Position numbers and translations under genes: made by a program. Positions 16,821 to 26,687 of a DNA stretch of 64,000 bases are shown here, in pieces. Below the pieces are notes generated by a model. It saw only the letters and a program-made list of their open reading frames with translations, was not told the DNA's origin and did no database searches. The stretch is from an uncultured Caldilineaceae bacterium (lineage in GTDB: Bacteria > Chloroflexota > Anaerolineae > Caldilineales > Caldilineaceae). Position 1 is the first letter of the stretch, and each line of letters starts with the position of its first letter. The stretch covers positions 1,488,001-1,552,000 of the forward strand of contig OX638330.1 of the NCBI GenBank assembly GCA_951812725.1. The letters are read 5' to 3'.

Positions 16821-17861
16821 CTATTCCGCAAGAATTTCAGCTGTAAACTTGCCGTCGGACATGATCTGTTCGCCGTCCACTTCGATAGTGCATTGCGTTG
16901 GAATGACGTCGACGTGGTGTTCGGACTTCCAGTCGGCGCCGGTCTGTTTGCCGTAAGGGTCACCAAAGGCCACATGCACACCGGGGAATTTCTCGTCCTG
17001 CAGCAGGTTTCCGACCAGACCGGTTAGCGCGATGTTGGTACCGATTGCGAACTCCCCGACACGGTCGGCATTTTCGACGCCGAAAATGTAGGACCTGACG
17101 TCCTCTTCCAATGCACTGTCCTCGCTTTGCACTGCGCGTACACGTCCGTTTTCAACCTCGAAGGTGACAGGCGTTTCGAGGATCCCGTATCGTTCGCTGA
17201 AATAGTCGCCTAGTTCGTCAACTACCAGCGTTCCATTTGCGTTTCCTGGGGAGGTGAAGGTCTCTCCTTCAGGCAGATTCCCCCATTGGCCAGGCTCGTG
17301 GTACAGCCCATGGCAGGGTATCCAGTTGAATTCCGGATTGAGCGCGGCGGTAAAGTCGGTCCCCTTCGGGTTGGTAACCCGGATCGAAGCGGCACGAGAG
17401 ACAAGCTCGTGGACTCGCATGGTTACATCGAAAATACGTTGATAGTCGACCCGCATGCCCTGCATCATCAGAGGGGGTGTGATGTTGATCATATGGCCGT
17501 GGCGGGCGCCGGCAGGATTGGCCTGCATTACCGCGGGCATGTAGGCCATGCGAAATTTCAGTTCACCAGGCCGGCTGCTGGCCGTATAAAAGCTGACATT
17601 CGGCTGGAAACTCGCCAGCGCAGACTGGAGATTTTCGGGCATCTCCGTTATTGGGCGGGCGCCGAGCGACTCCAGAGTGAGCGTCTCTACGTCGGCGGCG
17701 ATGGGACTTGCAGCATCGGCCAGAGCCTGGCTGATAAGCGACGAGCCTTCGTCGCCCAGAATGAGGACGCGTTCGCCCGGCTGCACAGCCATGCAGGTTC
17801 TCACCGCGGCCTCGGCGCCAGCCTGCATATCTGCAAGTGTGTAAGTTTCGGATTCACTCAT
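16821..17861 (-). CDS. M29-type (AmpS/thermophilic) metallo-aminopeptidase-like protein
   Basis: A 346-residue protein resembling peptidase family M29. Visible landmarks are the N-terminal sensing-type segment VQPGERVLILGDEG, the metal-site region WGNLPEGETFTSPGNANGTLVVD (Glu of PEGE), RVGEFAIGTNIALTG and the C-terminal HVAFGDPYGKQTGADWKSEHHVDVI with His and Asp ligands. It would remove N-terminal residues from peptides in the cytosol. The order of motifs is that of M29 proteins, though it is shorter than the ~410 residues of classical AmpS; this shorter form is common among bacterial M29-like proteins. AGGAGA precedes the ATG. It stands alone. Confidence 0.75.
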   Translation of the reverse strand: MSESETYTLADMQAGAEAAVRTCMAVQPGERVLILGDEGSSLISQALADAASPIAADVETLTLESLGARPITEMPENLQSALASFQPNVSFYTASSRPGELKFRMAYMPAVMQANPAGARHGHMINITPPLMMQGMRVDYQRIFDVTMRVHELVSRAASIRVTNPKGTDFTAALNPEFNWIPCHGLYHEPGQWGNLPEGETFTSPGNANGTLVVDELGDYFSERYGILETPVTFEVENGRVRAVQSEDSALEEDVRSYIFGVENADRVGEFAIGTNIALTGLVGNLLQDEKFPGVHVAFGDPYGKQTGADWKSEHHVDVIPTQCTIEVDGEQIMSDGKFTAEILAE

Positions 17862-17938
17862 AGGGTTACATTTCTCCTGGACTGTGAATAGCTGGATGGC
17901 AAATTCATATTCAACGAGAGTTCAAACTGCAGAGGTAA

Positions 17939-18151
17939 AACTACTAAGCCATATACAGTGCCTGTCTTGACCAGCCCTTTATCCCTGTCGCCATTCAGGC
18001 TATCTGATCGCGTATTCGGTTGGCGGCAGCCAGGTTGCTGGAGCCGCACCGCTGGAATGAGCACACAAGGTCGGTGAGCGATGGTTTTGTAGGGGGGCGT
18101 TGCGGGGGCGCAGCCCCTGCACAAGGGAGGGCCGAAGGCCCGACCGCCCAT
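17939..18151. repeat. Intergenic repeat, ~210 bp, copy A
   Basis: Full-length copy starting AACTACTAAGCCA and ending GACCGCCCA. It shares the left segment (TTGACCAGCC, TTCAGGCT), the middle CACAAGGTCGGTGAG-like segment, and a G+C-rich right core (18091-18150) with copies at 51, 51.4 and 57.4 kb. The core folds as two hairpins: GCGGGGGC/GCCCCTGC with a GCA loop, then GGGCC/GGCCC with a GAA loop. It fills most of the gap between the M29 and KtrB genes. Confidence 0.85.
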
Positions 18152-18239
18152 ATGCAAAGAGAGAGTATAGAGGAGTGAGTAGAATGAGAACATCGATGCG
18201 AATTGGCGATGGCTGAGTAGTTTCCTGTAGAGGATACCA

Positions 18240-19757
18240 TTAACCCAGTATAACCGGCTCTTCGGGGTATTGGAGCAAGGAAGGGCGCTCGCGCTGCGCC
18301 AGAGCAATGACGATGGTTAATGGCCCCAGCCGGCCCCAAAACATGGTAAACGCAATCAGAGCCTGTCCCCATGCGTTGAGCTTGTGCGTGAAGCCAAGGG
18401 AGTAGCCGGCATTCGCAAAAGCGCTTACCACTTCGAAGCCAAGCTCAAAGATGTCGCCCTGGTTCAACAGAGACAAGACGATTGTGACGGCCCCAACCAG
18501 AAGCGTGCTGACCGTCATAATTGCAACGGCTTTGTTCAGCGTTTCTCTGGGCACGGACCGGCCAAACGCCACGGCCTGGTTGTCTCCCCCCTTGGCCGTA
18601 GCCAGGGCGGAGATGAGCAACACGCCGACAGTGCTGCTGGTTACACCGCCGGCCATACTTGCCGGGGCGCCGCCGATGAACATCCAAAACAGAAGCATGA
18701 GCTGCGTACTTTGACTAAGCTGATCGATGGGCAGGATAGTCAACCCGGCGGTACGCGCGGAAATCACTGTGAAGACACTGATTGCCAGTTGCTCGCCGAG
18801 GGAGTGGGCGGCCAAGGTGGCTTCATAGAGAGGGCGATCAAGTAACATCACGGCCAGGCCAACCATAAGGAGAACCGCGGTCAGTCCCAATGTGATGCGG
18901 GTGTTCAGGGCGAGCAAACGATTCCTGAAGTAGCTGACTACATCGTACAGAACGGCAACGCCAACGCCGCCCAGGATGATCAAGGCGGACATCACAGCGA
19001 GCGTAAAATAGTCGGCGCCGAACCCGAACACCGGCGCATGGCCGCTGCCGGCGAAGAGGTCGAAACCTGCATTGCAGTAGCTGCTTACGGCGTGGAATAG
19101 CGCCAGCCACAGCGCCTCGCCCGCGGGGAATTCGGTCCGCCAGCGCAGCCACAACAGCAGGGTACCAACCGCTTCGATCGAAACTGTTATGATGAGGACA
19201 TACAGCGCAAGATTGGCAACGCTGCCGAGCCGCCCCCAGTTGCGCGTAATGGTGAACTGCCTGTCGGCGCCGAGCGATTGCTGGATTACAAAACGTTCAT
19301 TCAGAGTAACCTGCCTTCCTACCAAACGGAAAAGCAGCACGCTGAAGGCGATAAAGCCTACGCCGCCCACCTGTAGCAGGATCAGGATCACAATCTGTCC
19401 AAAACGACTGAAATCTGTGGAGGTGGTTCGAACGGCCAGGCCCGTGACGGTAACTGCGCTCGTCGATGTAAAAAGAGCCTCGATCCATGAGATCGACACG
19501 CCCGGCGTCGTGGCGGCTGGCAGTTTCAGCAACAGCGTTCCCAGAAAGACAATGCCGGCAAAGCCTAAAATTAGCAGGCGCGGCGCTTGCGCTCTTGCCA
19601 GTCGGTGGTCTTCGGCGGCATTGCGGGGCTGCCCTGGCCGGTTTGCGGGCGGCGCCTGATGGGGCTCCGGTTCGAGCTTAAGCAGGATTTCGCCGGAATC
19701 GTTACTTTCGGTGTGGAGTGTGTTTCCGGTTCTCGGCTCTTCGGCTTCGTTTTTCAT
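18240..19757 (-). CDS. ktrB: KtrB/TrkH-type potassium channel subunit
   Basis: A 505-residue membrane protein of the Trk/Ktr superfamily. Four pore-loop filters are visible: TSTSAVTVTGL, SSYCNAGFDLF, ISARTAGLTIL and SAFANAGYSLG, each with the conserved filter glycine, plus the third-repeat gating segment FIGGAPASMAGGVTSSTVGV. It imports K+ coupled to Na+ or H+, normally with a cytosolic RCK subunit (KtrA/TrkA) that is absent from this window. The N-terminal ~55 residues are hydrophilic and unusual in length. The transcript probably begins ~290 nt upstream (see promoter at 20058), giving a long leader. Confidence 0.92.
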   Translation of the reverse strand: MKNEAEEPRTGNTLHTESNDSGEILLKLEPEPHQAPPANRPGQPRNAAEDHRLARAQAPRLLILGFAGIVFLGTLLLKLPAATTPGVSISWIEALFTSTSAVTVTGLAVRTTSTDFSRFGQIVILILLQVGGVGFIAFSVLLFRLVGRQVTLNERFVIQQSLGADRQFTITRNWGRLGSVANLALYVLIITVSIEAVGTLLLWLRWRTEFPAGEALWLALFHAVSSYCNAGFDLFAGSGHAPVFGFGADYFTLAVMSALIILGGVGVAVLYDVVSYFRNRLLALNTRITLGLTAVLLMVGLAVMLLDRPLYEATLAAHSLGEQLAISVFTVISARTAGLTILPIDQLSQSTQLMLLFWMFIGGAPASMAGGVTSSTVGVLLISALATAKGGDNQAVAFGRSVPRETLNKAVAIMTVSTLLVGAVTIVLSLLNQGDIFELGFEVVSAFANAGYSLGFTHKLNAWGQALIAFTMFWGRLGPLTIVIALAQRERPSLLQYPEEPVILG

Positions 19758-20216
19758 TATCCACGCAATGAGGCAGATGCCATTCGGTCCTCGCCTGACC
19801 AGGTGTTAACAGGCTCTGCGAGTTAGCTAAATGGTAATGTACACGCGAGCCAGATTCCTTCCAAAAAGGAGTGCTTGCATTCGGGTGAACATGCTGGGGG
19901 CACGAAACTACCTGAGAATTCCTCAGAAGCGAGCGACTTCGAAGGGAGAACAGCCAGGGAACTCCTGTACAGCAACATCCGTGGTCGGTCCCGTGGAAGG
20001 CGAGCACGTCGGCCAAGCCGGCCCCCCTCCCCCTGTATTTTACTTTGTATAAAACTTATTATACGGAATAAAGCAGTTTCGCCACTCCCCCCTCTTTTGT
20101 AACCTCTATTTCTTGCCTTTTTGCCTGTGTTCATGTACTCTCAACAGTCGAAAATCGCAGTATTGTGTCAACTGAAATTATTGAATCACCTTCTTTTCAG
20201 TCTGGAGATGGCATCC
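19758..20216. other. Intergenic region: ktrB leader and upstream of phosphatase operon
   Basis: No gene-like frame. On the ktrB strand it contains a long leader with several short hairpins: CTGAG/CTCAG around 19912-19926 and GGCC/GGCC around 20011-20023. I could not match it to a known riboswitch consensus. Confidence 0.45.
20058..20063 (-). promoter_or_regulatory. Candidate -10 box for ktrB
   Basis: TATAAT on the reverse strand at 20058-20063; the -35 region about 16-17 bp upstream (TGGCGA) is weak. It would start a ~290-nt untranslated leader. Confidence 0.35.
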
Positions 20217-20942
20217 ATGATCCTGTATCTGATTCGGCACGGACAGTCAACCAACAATCTGGTTGCTGAACAGTTGAAGGAGCGGGAAGACGAGGTCTCC
20301 TGGTCGTCCTATGCGAAAGAGCGGGTAGCCGAACCCACCCTGACAGCAATGGGCGAGGAGCAGGCGAGCCTTCTTGGCACATATATGGGCGACGTAGCGA
20401 TCTCTCGGCTCTATTGTAGCCCCATGTTGCGCACTATGCAGACGATGCAACCCGTGGCCGACGCTTTGGGCACCAGTCCGTCGGTTTGGCTGGACCTGCA
20501 CGAACATGGCGGCATCTTTCTCAGGCCTGACGCCAGCGCCGAGGCTGTCGGCTTTCCCGGTCTCAGCCGGGCCGAAATGAGTGCGAAATTCCCCGGATAC
20601 CGTCTGGACGGTGTGGGCGAAACCGGGTGGTGGCAAGGTGCAGAGGAGGACCGGGCCGCCTGCCATGCGCGCGCGGTGCGGGTTGCCGAAGCATTGCACA
20701 AGATGGCCAAAGAATCAGAGGAAGATGAAGGAATCGCCGCCGTCAGCCACGGCACTTTTATGGACAGCCTTCTCAAAGCACTTCTTGGCCGGCTGCCTGG
20801 CAACGAGATTTACTTCAACCATCACAATACCGGCATTACTCGAGTAGACTTCTTGTCTTCGATGTCCGACAGCGGTATGTTTGTCATAGTTCGCTATACG
20901 AACCGGACTGACCATCTGGCCGGCATCAACTTGACCTATTGA
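20217..20942 (+). CDS. Histidine phosphatase (phosphoglycerate-mutase-like) family protein
   Basis: Branch-1 histidine acid phosphatase: the N-terminal LYLIRHGQSTNN gives the phospho-accepting His in the RHG motif, and AAVSHGTFMDSLLKALLG carries the second catalytic His. The ATG at 20217 is chosen since TGGAG lies ten bases before it; an ATG three codons earlier (20208) is too close to that site. At ~241 residues it is within the family range. The substrate is unknown. It begins a forward run of genes whose second member is a ThrH-like phosphatase. Confidence 0.85.
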   Translation: MILYLIRHGQSTNNLVAEQLKEREDEVSWSSYAKERVAEPTLTAMGEEQASLLGTYMGDVAISRLYCSPMLRTMQTMQPVADALGTSPSVWLDLHEHGGIFLRPDASAEAVGFPGLSRAEMSAKFPGYRLDGVGETGWWQGAEEDRAACHARAVRVAEALHKMAKESEEDEGIAAVSHGTFMDSLLKALLGRLPGNEIYFNHHNTGITRVDFLSSMSDSGMFVIVRYTNRTDHLAGINLTY

Positions 20943-20954
20943 GAGGAGTACATA

Positions 20955-21581
20955 TTGCCTGATTTACGACCCCGGCTTTTTGCGAGCGACCTGGAGGGTG
21001 TTCTAGTCCCTGAAATCTGGATCGCTTTTGCTGAAAAGACCGGCATTGAGCAGTTGCGACTGACGACACGCGACATATCGGATTACGATCAGCTGATGCA
21101 AATGAGGCTGAAAATCCTGAAGGAACGGAATCTGCGTCTGCAGGATATTCAGGAAGTAATAGCAACCATCTCGCCGCTGCCGGGGGCAGGGAGTTTTGTC
21201 GACTGGATTCGCGCCCGCTCGCAGTTTGTCATACTTTCCGACACCTTCTACGAGTTTGCCAAGCCGTTGATGGCCAAACTCGGCTACCCAACGATTTTCT
21301 GTCACTCGTTGGAGGTTGAGGGCGACGGGACCATCACCGGCTATCGCATGCGTCTGGACCAGTCCAAACGTAAAGCGATTCTGGCATTTCGTGAACTCCA
21401 TTTCCAGACCATGGCTATGGGTGATTCCTATAACGACATCGCGATGCTCGAAAGGGCTGACACAGGGCTGCTTTTCGATCCACCTGACAACGTCGTCGCC
21501 GATCATCCCGACCTGCCTGTGGTTCGCAACTATGGTGAGGCTAAGGAACTTATCGAGGAGTGGTTGGCGGATGAAGGGTAG
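20955..21581 (+). CDS. thrH: ThrH-type phosphoserine phosphatase / homoserine kinase-like HAD protein
   Basis: A 208-residue HAD-superfamily enzyme matching ThrH closely: [20 protein letters not shown] with nucleophile D12 and Glu at position 14 as in Thr[54 protein letters not shown] and [13 protein letters not shown]. ThrH dephosphorylates phosphoserine and can transfer the phosphate to homoserine. The start is a TTG with GAGGAG six bases upstream, 12 nt after the preceding stop, so it is co-transcribed with the histidine phosphatase. Confidence 0.88.
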   Translation: MPDLRPRLFASDLEGVLVPEIWIAFAEKTGIEQLRLTTRDISDYDQLMQMRLKILKERNLRLQDIQEVIATISPLPGAGSFVDWIRARSQFVILSDTFYEFAKPLMAKLGYPTIFCHSLEVEGDGTITGYRMRLDQSKRKAILAFRELHFQTMAMGDSYNDIAMLERADTGLLFDPPDNVVADHPDLPVVRNYGEAKELIEEWLADEG

Positions 21582-21601
21582 AAGCTAGAGACTCCACTCT
21601 T

Positions 21602-22135
21602 GTGCGTTCCTCGATTACAGGATATATGACCAGTTATCGGTCCGGTTCAGGCGATGCTGAAGAGAGTACCGGCTCAACCGAGTTTGTGACCGTCCTTGGC
21701 TATATTCTGACGGTTTCCTATCCTCTGCTTGCGCTTTCCACCGGCGTCCGAGCTCTGTTTCAGCTCTTCTTGAAGGAGGACGTGGTTAACTATCTTGCGC
21801 CGTCACTTAGTCTGGTGGCTTCGCTCTGTTACTTGACTGCGACGATTGGATTCGCCCGCCGTGTACGTTGGGGCTGGCGTCTTTCTGTGGGGGTCCTGGC
21901 CTTTGAGACCGTGCTCACCCTGGTGGTTGGCACTCTGAGTCTGATTATCCCCGCAACCATAGGGCGTACTGTTTGGCGAAATTTCGGTGCTGACTACGGT
22001 TTTTTCCCTCTCTTTCAGCCGGTGATTGGCCTTGTCTGGCTATTCTGGCCTTCGATCAGAAGACAGTATGGCCTGGGAGTTGGACAGGATCGCGGGCGAG
22101 AAACTCGGTTGAAATTGGGATCGAGAGGTAGATGA
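21602..22135 (+). CDS. Small four-helix membrane protein, unknown function
   Basis: Roughly 170 residues with about four hydrophobic segments ([70 protein letters not shown]). No family recognised. The frame opens at GTG 21602; an ATG at 21626 is an equally possible start. Its stop overlaps the ATG of the permease gene (ATGA at 22132-22135), implying translational coupling with the ABC transporter. Confidence 0.6.
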   Translation: MRSSITGYMTSYRSGSGDAEESTGSTEFVTVLGYILTVSYPLLALSTGVRALFQLFLKEDVVNYLAPSLSLVASLCYLTATIGFARRVRWGWRLSVGVLAFETVLTLVVGTLSLIIPATIGRTVWRNFGADYGFFPLFQPVIGLVWLFWPSIRRQYGLGVGQDRGRETRLKLGSRGR

Positions 22136-23835
22136 GCAAAAAGAGCAGGCCGGCGGCGCCCTCTCGGACGAGCATCGCCTATCAAGTGTTGCGCAAAGCC
22201 TATACCTCCGGCCCGCTCAGCTTTGCCGACCACACTCCTGACTTGTCGGTTCGCAGATACTTCGGATTCTTTTTCAAGGCGATTGTCGTTCTTATCGCGC
22301 TTGTAATGTTGTTGCCGCTGGCATATCTTGTGTACCGGGCTGCCGGCGTGGGATGGGCCGAGGGGATTGACCTGCTGTTTCGCATGCGCACCGTACGGGT
22401 CATGTGGAATAGCCTGATCCTCGTATGTGGGGTCACTACGCTGTCACTCGCGCTGGCACTGCCCTTTGCATGGTTGACGGAAAGGACTGACCTGCCGGGC
22501 GGGCGAATCTGGACGGTGTTGGCGATGATGCCTTTGGTCATCCCAAGCTATGTTGGCGGATTCACATTGATCGCCATGTTCGGTCCTCGCGGCGCCCTGC
22601 AAGAGCTGTTGTCCCCCCTTGGCGTAGACCGTCTGCCTTCAATCTACGGATTTACCGGCGCACTCTGGGCCCTGACGCTTTTTACCTATCCCTATATTTT
22701 CATGAGCATTCGCGCCGCGTTGCACAGGTTTGATCCCTCGGTTGAGGAGGCAGCGCGTTCACTTGGGTATAACGGGTGGCAGACTTTTCTGAAGGTCACA
22801 TTACCCAATTTGCGGCCCGCCATAACGGCAGGCGGGCTACTGGTTGCGCTCTACACACTCAGTGATTTTGGCGCGGTTTCGCTGTTGCGTTTCAACAGTT
22901 TCACTCGTGCCATCTATGTTCAATACTTGAGCAGTTTTGATCGGAATGTTGCCTCTCTCCTGTCATTGGCGTTGATAGTTTTTACGATTATACTACTGGT
23001 GATGGAGAGAAACAGCAGAGGTCGCGGCCGTCCCCGTTATTACCGCAGCAGCGCGGGGGTAGCTGCTCCGCGCAAGCGGATAGAGCTCGCCGGCAGGAAA
23101 TGGCCTGCACTCCTTTTTTGCGGGACGGTAGTCACGGCGGCCTTAGTGCTACCTGTTGGGGTGATTCTGTTCTGGCTGTTGCGGGGCTTGGGTTCGGGCG
23201 AATCGTTGGCTCCAGTATGGACGGCAACTCTCAATAGCTTTCGTGCGGGCGCCCTGGCGGCCATAGCTGCGATAGCATTGGGGCTGCCGGTCGCTTATGC
23301 GGCGATACGGATGGGGGGACGACTGATGAGTCTCTCGGCGCGGGCAGTATATATAGGCTACGGGCTGCCGGGCATCGTAATTGCGCTCAGCCTGGTATTC
23401 TTCGGCGCAAATTTTGCTCCGCGCCTGTATCAGACGTTGTGGATGCTGGTGTTTGCCTACGTCGTCCGTTTCTTGCCGCAGGCCATGGGTGCAATGCAGA
23501 TTAGCTTGTTGCAGATGAATCCCCGGCTTGAGGAAGCCGGTCGCAGCCTGGGCCTTGGGAACAGGGCCGTGTTCAGGCGCATTACAGCCCCGATAGTGCG
23601 GCCGGGTGTGCTGGCGGGGATGGCGCTTGTCTTTCTTACGACGGTCAAGGAGTTGCCTGCAACTCTGCTTTTGAGTCCGACAGGTTTTTCCACGTTGGCA
23701 ACGCAAATCTGGTCGGCTACTGACGAGGCCTTTTTTGCGCGGGCGGCCGCGCCGGCGCTTATGCTTCTGGCGATGTCGGCCTTCAGCATATTTTTTGTGC
23801 TAATGCAGGAGGAAAGGGAAGTGGGCGGCGGCTAG
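22132..23835 (+). CDS. Fbp/Sfu-type ABC transporter permease (fused double-domain)
   Basis: A 567-residue protein with two BPD_transp_1 halves and about twelve membrane segments. Each half carries an EAA loop: [19 protein letters not shown] in the first and [18 protein letters not shown] in the second. This fused architecture is typical of the ferric-iron (FbpB/AfuB/SfuB) and thiamine-type importers. The gene partly overlaps the upstream membrane-protein gene and is followed by the ATPase gene. No periplasmic binding protein is encoded in the run, so the substrate (Fe3+, thiamine or other) cannot be fixed. Confidence 0.87.
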   Translation: MSKKSRPAAPSRTSIAYQVLRKAYTSGPLSFADHTPDLSVRRYFGFFFKAIVVLIALVMLLPLAYLVYRAAGVGWAEGIDLLFRMRTVRVMWNSLILVCGVTTLSLALALPFAWLTERTDLPGGRIWTVLAMMPLVIPSYVGGFTLIAMFGPRGALQELLSPLGVDRLPSIYGFTGALWALTLFTYPYIFMSIRAALHRFDPSVEEAARSLGYNGWQTFLKVTLPNLRPAITAGGLLVALYTLSDFGAVSLLRFNSFTRAIYVQYLSSFDRNVASLLSLALIVFTIILLVMERNSRGRGRPRYYRSSAGVAAPRKRIELAGRKWPALLFCGTVVTAALVLPVGVILFWLLRGLGSGESLAPVWTATLNSFRAGALAAIAAIALGLPVAYAAIRMGGRLMSLSARAVYIGYGLPGIVIALSLVFFGANFAPRLYQTLWMLVFAYVVRFLPQAMGAMQISLLQMNPRLEEAGRSLGLGNRAVFRRITAPIVRPGVLAGMALVFLTTVKELPATLLLSPTGFSTLATQIWSATDEAFFARAAAPALMLLAMSAFSIFFVLMQEEREVGGG

Positions 23836-23873
23836 GAATTCGCCTTGGTCGTCGAACATCGACCACTACCGCC

Positions 23874-24959
23874 ATGCGTCGAACGGAACAGAGGCCACCT
23901 GGCCTACGCTTGCAGGCCGTATCCAAAGTTTTTGGTACCAGGGACGCTCCTGTCATTGCTGCAAGTGATGTTAACTTGGTAGCAGACAGCGGCGAACTGC
24001 TGGCGCTATTGGGCCCTTCCGGGTGCGGAAAGACTACGACGCTACGCCTCATAGCCGGGTTTGAAAGAGTGGATGGCGGCACCATCGAAATTGATGGCGC
24101 GGTGGTGGCCAGCAAGTCTGTCCACGTACAACCGGAGAGGCGACGCGTGGGCATGGTGTTCCAGGAATATGCCCTGTTCCCCCATGTCAGTGTCCGGGCT
24201 AACATTGAGTTTGGGCTGCGCCGCATGGCTTCAGTCGACAGAGAGGCCCGCACCAAAGAGACGCTGGCATTGACGGGGTTGATGGGGCTCGAAGAACGGA
24301 TGCCGCATGAATTGAGCGGAGGCCAGCAGCAGAGAGTTGCTCTGGCAAGGGCCCTGGCTCCTGAACCAGCCTTGATTCTTTTGGACGAACCCTTCAGCAA
24401 CCTGGACGCCAGCCTGCGCGCACGTGTACGCGCCGAGGTGCGCGAGATTCTACATGCGGCCAATACGACTGCTATTTTTGTAACGCATGATCAGGAGGAG
24501 GCGCTGAGCCTTGTGGACCGAGTTGCGGTCATGCTGGATGGCAACGTAAAGCAGGTAGCCTCTCCCCATGAACTATACATCAACCCTGCCACGCGAGCGG
24601 TGGCCGAGTTTATCGGCGACGCGAATTTCCTGCCGGGCGTAGGACATGGAGATTCGATTGAGTGTGAGTTAGGGATACTGGCGGCGCGCAAGCCCATTCG
24701 TGGTCCGGTGGATATATTGCTGCGGCCGGAAAACATCGAGCTGTTGGCGGCACAGCCCGGCCTGCCGGCGTCGCGGGTACGAAACTCTCTTTTTTTCGGC
24801 CACGACCAGCTGGTTACCGTCCAACTTCCAACGGGCACGCATCTTACCGCGCGACTGGGGCCCTCAGAAGGTTATGTAACGGATTTACCGTTGCAAATTG
24901 CAGTGAACTCCCCTGTGATCGCATATCCACGCACAAACGACGACGGCGGAAGTATTTGA
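23874..24959 (+). CDS. Fbp-type ABC transporter ATP-binding protein
   Basis: A 361-residue ATPase: Walker A LGPSGCGKTTTLRLIAGFE, Q-loop MVFQEYALFPHVSV, signature LSGGQQQRVALARALAPEP, Walker B LILLDEPFSNLD and H-loop FVTHDQEEALSLVD. A C-terminal TOBE-like regulatory domain (about 240-361, DILLRPENIELLA) puts it in the FbpC/PotA/CysA group of importers. The ATG at 23874 lacks a clear ribosome site, but the domain would be complete from there. It pairs with the permease 38 nt upstream. Confidence 0.87.
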   Translation: MRRTEQRPPGLRLQAVSKVFGTRDAPVIAASDVNLVADSGELLALLGPSGCGKTTTLRLIAGFERVDGGTIEIDGAVVASKSVHVQPERRRVGMVFQEYALFPHVSVRANIEFGLRRMASVDREARTKETLALTGLMGLEERMPHELSGGQQQRVALARALAPEPALILLDEPFSNLDASLRARVRAEVREILHAANTTAIFVTHDQEEALSLVDRVAVMLDGNVKQVASPHELYINPATRAVAEFIGDANFLPGVGHGDSIECELGILAARKPIRGPVDILLRPENIELLAAQPGLPASRVRNSLFFGHDQLVTVQLPTGTHLTARLGPSEGYVTDLPLQIAVNSPVIAYPRTNDDGGSI

Positions 24960-25009
24960 GGCGGCCCTCGTGATGAGGCAACAAGCACCTGGGAAAGAGG
25001 TAGCCAAGA

Positions 25010-26641
25010 ATGAGTGAAGGAATCATTTTAGAGGAAGCGCCGGATATACACGCCCAGTTTCAGGTTTCGTCACCAGCGATGATGGTGATATTCGGTGCCT
25101 CCGGCGACCTGGCGAACCGAAAGTTGCTGCCCGCAATCTACAAGCTTTCGCAGCAGCGGCTGTTGCCGCCCAACTTTGTAATACTGGGTTACGCGCGTTC
25201 TCCTTTGAGCGATGATGAGTTTCGACATCGCGCCCGCACCAGCATGGTTGGGAATTCTGAAGTCGAATTCCAGAGTGCGGCGTGGGACGCTTTTGCTCCG
25301 CGTCTCTTTTACATCTCCGGCGAATATGACGACGACAAAGGCTTTGAAAGGCTGCAGGAACGCATCAGCACGTTGGAAGAGCAGTGGAATATCGGCGGTA
25401 ATCGCCTATTTTACCTATCGACGCCGCCGTCCGTCTACGAACCGATCATCACCTGCCTGGGAAATGCCGACCTCGTGAAGCCTGCAGGCGGACATAATTG
25501 GACACGCGTTGTCATCGAAAAGCCGTTCGGCAGCGACTTACAGAGCGCTCACAAACTCAACGACCACGTCCTTTCTGTTTTTGACGAAGATCAGGTCTAT
25601 CGAATCGACCATTACCTGGGTAAAGAGACTGTCCAGAATGTACTAGTGTTCCGTTTCGCCAATGGGATATTCGAGCCGATTTGGAATCGCAATTACGTGG
25701 ACAATGTGCAGATCACGGTCGCGGAAAGCATAGGCGTCGAGGGCAGGGGCGGTTACTATGAGAGATCGGGCGCGTTGCGAGACATGATGCAGAACCATCT
25801 TATGCAGCTTGTTTCACTTACTGCAATGGAGCCGCCGATTGCATTCGATGCCAAAGCCGTGCGCGATCAGAAGGTCAACTTGCTTCAGGCCATTCGCCCG
25901 TTGAGCCTGGACGAAGTGCCAGATTATGTCGTGCGCGCTCAGTACAACGCAGGCACAGCCGACACGCGACCGGTCCCTGCCTATCTTGAAGAAAACGGCG
26001 TTGCATCAGATTCCACAACTGAGACATATGTGGCATGGCGCCTCGAGATTGACAACTGGCGCTGGCAGGGCGTTCCATTCTATCTGCGTACAGGCAAGGC
26101 CTTGCCGCGAAAGGCATCCGAGATATCGGTTACTTTTCGTCGGGCGCCACACCTGCTTTTTGACTCCACCGAAGGTTTCGATGGCGCGTCGGGTCAGGGC
26201 GAAACAGGACTACAGGCGGCAATCCAGAGGGAGCGGCTGATCGAAGATAGCTTGAGCCGCAACGTTCTGACCATGCGCATTCAACCGGATGAAGGGATTA
26301 CGCTCAAGACGCTGGCCAAGCGGCCCGGTCCGTCGGTAAATCTGACGCCTGTCAACCTGGAATTCACCTATGGCCACAGTTTTGGCGATCCGCCGGATGC
26401 GTATCAGCGGCTTCTGCTGGATGTAGTGCTGGGGGATTCCACGCTTTTTACCAGAAGAGATGAAGTGGAGTTGGCCTGGCAGCGGATTACGCAGGTGTTG
26501 GATGGCTGGCAGGTGCAGGAAGAGCAGTCATCCAATGGCAGCCAGCCGTTTCGACTTCCGAAATATCCGGCAGGCACCTGGGGCCCTAAAGAGGCCGACG
26601 GGCTGCTGGAAAAAGAAGGCCAACATTGGATTGCTGAGTAA
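25010..26641 (+). CDS. zwf: Glucose-6-phosphate 1-dehydrogenase
   Basis: A 543-residue Zwf. The N-terminal NADP motif is [20 protein letters not shown], the substrate/catalytic segment is [21 protein letters not shown], and [58 protein letters not shown] are conserved. It makes 6-phosphogluconolactone and NADPH. The product is hydrolysed by Pgl, encoded at 29483, with an unrelated reverse-strand gene lying between the two. GAAAGAGG precedes the ATG. Confidence 0.96.
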   Translation: MSEGIILEEAPDIHAQFQVSSPAMMVIFGASGDLANRKLLPAIYKLSQQRLLPPNFVILGYARSPLSDDEFRHRARTSMVGNSEVEFQSAAWDAFAPRLFYISGEYDDDKGFERLQERISTLEEQWNIGGNRLFYLSTPPSVYEPIITCLGNADLVKPAGGHNWTRVVIEKPFGSDLQSAHKLNDHVLSVFDEDQVYRIDHYLGKETVQNVLVFRFANGIFEPIWNRNYVDNVQITVAESIGVEGRGGYYERSGALRDMMQNHLMQLVSLTAMEPPIAFDAKAVRDQKVNLLQAIRPLSLDEVPDYVVRAQYNAGTADTRPVPAYLEENGVASDSTTETYVAWRLEIDNWRWQGVPFYLRTGKALPRKASEISVTFRRAPHLLFDSTEGFDGASGQGETGLQAAIQRERLIEDSLSRNVLTMRIQPDEGITLKTLAKRPGPSVNLTPVNLEFTYGHSFGDPPDAYQRLLLDVVLGDSTLFTRRDEVELAWQRITQVLDGWQVQEEQSSNGSQPFRLPKYPAGTWGPKEADGLLEKEGQHWIAE

Positions 26642-26687
26642 ACGCCCCTGTAGTTCGTTAGGAGGCCAGAGTCACTCCAATCCCCTG

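Noticed and set aside
19758..20216. SRP RNA, tmRNA, cobalamin or c-di-AMP riboswitch
   Set aside because: Conserved cores of these RNAs as I know them are not present in either strand; only general hairpin potential is seen.
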